64,000 nt of DNA from Acidobacteriota bacterium (GTDB taxonomy: Bacteria; Acidobacteriota; Blastocatellia; Pyrinomonadales; Pyrinomonadaceae), in contig JADJWI010000007.1 of the NCBI GenBank assembly GCA_016716435.1, forward strand, positions 1 through 64,000, in the 5' to 3' direction. Below the pieces are notes generated by a model, which was given only the letters and a program-made list of their open reading frames with translations, was not told the origin of the DNA and searched no databases. This document shows, piece after piece, positions 62,848 through 64,000 of the stretch; the first letter of the stretch is position 1, and every line of letters begins with the position of its first letter. The translations under genes were made by a program, and so were the position numbers.

Positions 62848-63228
62848 TCAGATCAACGCGGTGCCGTCGATCTTTGCAAGCTTAGTATCGAAGGTGCCGA
62901 GCGGCGTGTGGCCGGCCTTGCGTGCGACTTCGAGAATAATGCAATCCGCAAATCCAACACCCTTGTTGTTTCGAAATGCATCGAGAGCTGCCGCGACCAC
63001 GTCGGCATCTTGAATGACGAGAGAGGTATGGTCGAGCAGAGCATTGAGGAACTGGCCAATCTCGGAACGCGATTTCCGATAAATTGAATCCAGCACCCAA
63101 ACGGTCTCGACTAGCGCGATATGAGGAACCCACGCACCCGGCGCGATAAACTCCTCGGCCGCGGCGGCTTGTTTCGCGTTGTCCCTGACGAACAAGCGTA
63201 CCAAAACATTAGTGTCAACGGCGCGCAT
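62848..63228 (-). CDS. vapC: VapC-like PIN-domain toxin
   Basis: 126 residues. RAVDTNVLVRLFVRDN with the first Asp of the PIN active site, LVETVWVLDSIYRKS with a Glu, FADCIILEVARKAG with Asp, and GTFDTKLAKIDG with the last Asp form the acidic metal site of the VapC RNase. The start overlaps the antitoxin by 14 bases, the normal arrangement. It likely cuts tRNA or rRNA; the target is unknown. Confidence 0.88.
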   Translation of the reverse strand: MRAVDTNVLVRLFVRDNAKQAAAAEEFIAPGAWVPHIALVETVWVLDSIYRKSRSEIGQFLNALLDHTSLVIQDADVVAAALDAFRNNKGVGFADCIILEVARKAGHTPLGTFDTKLAKIDGTALI

Positions 63229-63478
63229 GTTTCTTTCTTATGTAGCTTCGGATGCCTTCCTTTATGTCTTTGAGGCTGACGGGTCGAGGAGGCTTTTTGA
63301 ACAACATCTTGTGAAGATCTTCCGATGTGTACTGGCCGGACCGGCGCAGCATTACCTCGTCGTCACCCTTTTCTTCCCATTCAATGATAGAGCCGGGGCC
63401 GATGCCTAGCTTCTTTCTCACCGATGCAGGGACCGATATTTGCCCTTGTGCTGTGATCCGCGATCTGACCTTTTCCAT
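63215..63478 (-). CDS. vapB: VapB-like antitoxin (AbrB fold)
   Basis: 87 residues. KVRSRITAQGQISVPASVRK, then LGIGPGSIIEWEEKGDDEVM, is the AbrB-type DNA-binding domain; the C-terminal segment (YTSEDLHKMLFKKPPRPVSL) would bind and block the toxin. It is the first gene of the pair, just downstream of a palindromic operator at 63495-63510, so autorepression is likely. Confidence 0.86.
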   Translation of the reverse strand: MEKVRSRITAQGQISVPASVRKKLGIGPGSIIEWEEKGDDEVMLRRSGQYTSEDLHKMLFKKPPRPVSLKDIKEGIRSYIRKKHARR

Positions 63479-63494
63479 ACGTGGATATTAGATG

Positions 63495-63510
63495 CATTAC
63501 CGCGGTAATG
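63495..63510. promoter_or_regulatory. Perfect palindromic operator of vapBC
   Basis: CATTACCGCGGTAATG is a 16-bp perfect palindrome located 16-32 bases upstream of the vapB start. This is the expected position and symmetry for binding of a dimeric AbrB-type antitoxin. Confidence 0.7.
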
Positions 63511-63514
63511 TCAA

Positions 63515-64000
63515 TCAGTTTTTTACGGGCGTGGTAGTCCTTCGGCCGGCGGTTGCGATGGCGATAATGACGAACGCGATGGCGGCCGGAAGCCAGACCC
63601 AGAGAAGTTCGGAGCCGATGACCCGCCAGCCGCGGAGCCCGAGAAACTCCCAAAGGCTAAGCGGCGAGACGACGATCACCCGCCACGGGAAGAACATCCG
63701 TTCGGTCGCATACGGCCAGAGAAGTGCGACGCCGAGTCCGCCGGTCGTAAGCATATCAAGCAGGCCGTGCGATGCGGCCGAAACGAGCACGAATAGAAAT
63801 GCCGTAATTCGCTTCGCTTTTAACCACGGGGCAAGAAGGGCGGCGATGAATGCAAGAGCGGCCGCAAAGGCGAGCGAATGGCTAAAGCCGCGATGGCCCC
63901 ATTCGCTCGAATATGTAATGCCTAACCGAAAGGCCAACACATCAAGATCCGGTATGACGGACGCCGCAACGCCCGCTGCCAAGAGCCGCGGCGGAATGAT
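63515..64000 (-). CDS. YdjM/DUF457-like membrane metal-dependent hydrolase, 5' end cut by window
   Basis: The frame is open to the window edge on the minus strand; about 161 residues are visible. It has GVAASVIPDLDVLAFRLGIT and SEWGHRGFSHSLAFAAALAF with the H-R-G-x-x-H-S metal-like motif, then SHGLLDMLTTGGLGVALLWP and further hydrophobic helices. This is the YdjM-type family of membrane-bound metal-dependent hydrolases of unknown substrate. The first residues (about 15-25 by family comparison) lie beyond 64000. Its end is 5 bases from the vapBC operator. Confidence 0.8.
   Translation of the reverse strand: MIPPRLLAAGVAASVIPDLDVLAFRLGITYSSEWGHRGFSHSLAFAAALAFIAALLAPWLKAKRITAFLFVLVSAASHGLLDMLTTGGLGVALLWPYATERMFFPWRVIVVSPLSLWEFLGLRGWRVIGSELLWVWLPAAIAFVIIAIATAGRRTTTPVKN

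Overview
The window looks like chromosome of an Acidobacteriota, most likely class Blastocatellia (Pyrinomonas-like). This is inferred from moderate GC, an Oar-type TonB-dependent receptor with a carboxypeptidase-regulatory N-terminus, a VWFA-related secreted protein, CarD, a DUF4388 protein and a TamA/TamB-type outer-membrane pair. No rRNA or tRNA gene was recognised, so the placement rests on gene content alone.

Layout. 1-700: the broken N-terminus of an MmeI-like DNA methylase beside an extreme poly-G tract, probably poor sequence. 750-10600: a large TonB-dependent receptor, a frameshifted ribA, a DUF4388 protein, smc and an unknown secreted protein. 10.6-16.7 kb (minus): aspS, then a pyrE/ATP-grasp/truA/DUF952/uppS/cdsA operon ending in a clear terminator. 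16.8-24 kb: a DnaQ-like exonuclease coupled to queF, then carD, a PhoR/PhoB-like pair with a Pho-box-like repeat in front, sixA, and a LytS/LytR-type two-component pair. 24-33.6 kb: a second TonB receptor, a dienelactone hydrolase, a diguanylate cyclase, a PfkB kinase, a LysW-like zinc ribbon, a VWA protein and an HD-GYP/GAF/GGDEF enzyme. 33.6-43.2 kb (minus): ribBA, tamB and an Omp85 (TamA-like) gene. 43.3-50.9 kb: an FtsX-type permease, an MFS transporter, galU, serS, mazEF, mazG, a DUF1844 protein and a metallo-hydrolase. 50.9-53.4 kb: non-coding DNA with 9-bp-period repeats split by an IS3-family element. 53.2-58.5 kb: a class I ribonucleotide reductase operon (nrdA, DUF5076, dinD, nrdB) with a promoter that overlaps NrdR-like boxes. 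58.5-64 kb (minus): small membrane proteins, a RelA/SpoT-like protein, an SLC13/TrkA-C transporter, vapBC with a palindromic operator, and a YdjM-like membrane protein cut by the window edge.

How the genes fit together. Most are housekeeping: chromosome segregation, tRNA charging and modification, pyrimidine and riboflavin synthesis, undecaprenyl and phospholipid precursors, outer-membrane assembly, deoxynucleotide supply. Around them sit signalling (two two-component pairs, two c-di-GMP proteins, CarD) and toxin-antitoxin modules. Points deserving a second look: a duplicated-domain DinD inside the RNR operon; a RibBA whose GTP-cyclohydrolase half has lost all three zinc cysteines while the intact-motif stand-alone RibA reads as frameshifted; an acidic insertion of about 105 residues in the SMC head; a terminator-like hairpin that hides the ribosome-binding site of a hydrolase; and an IS3 insertion whose removal restores a 9-bp repeat register.
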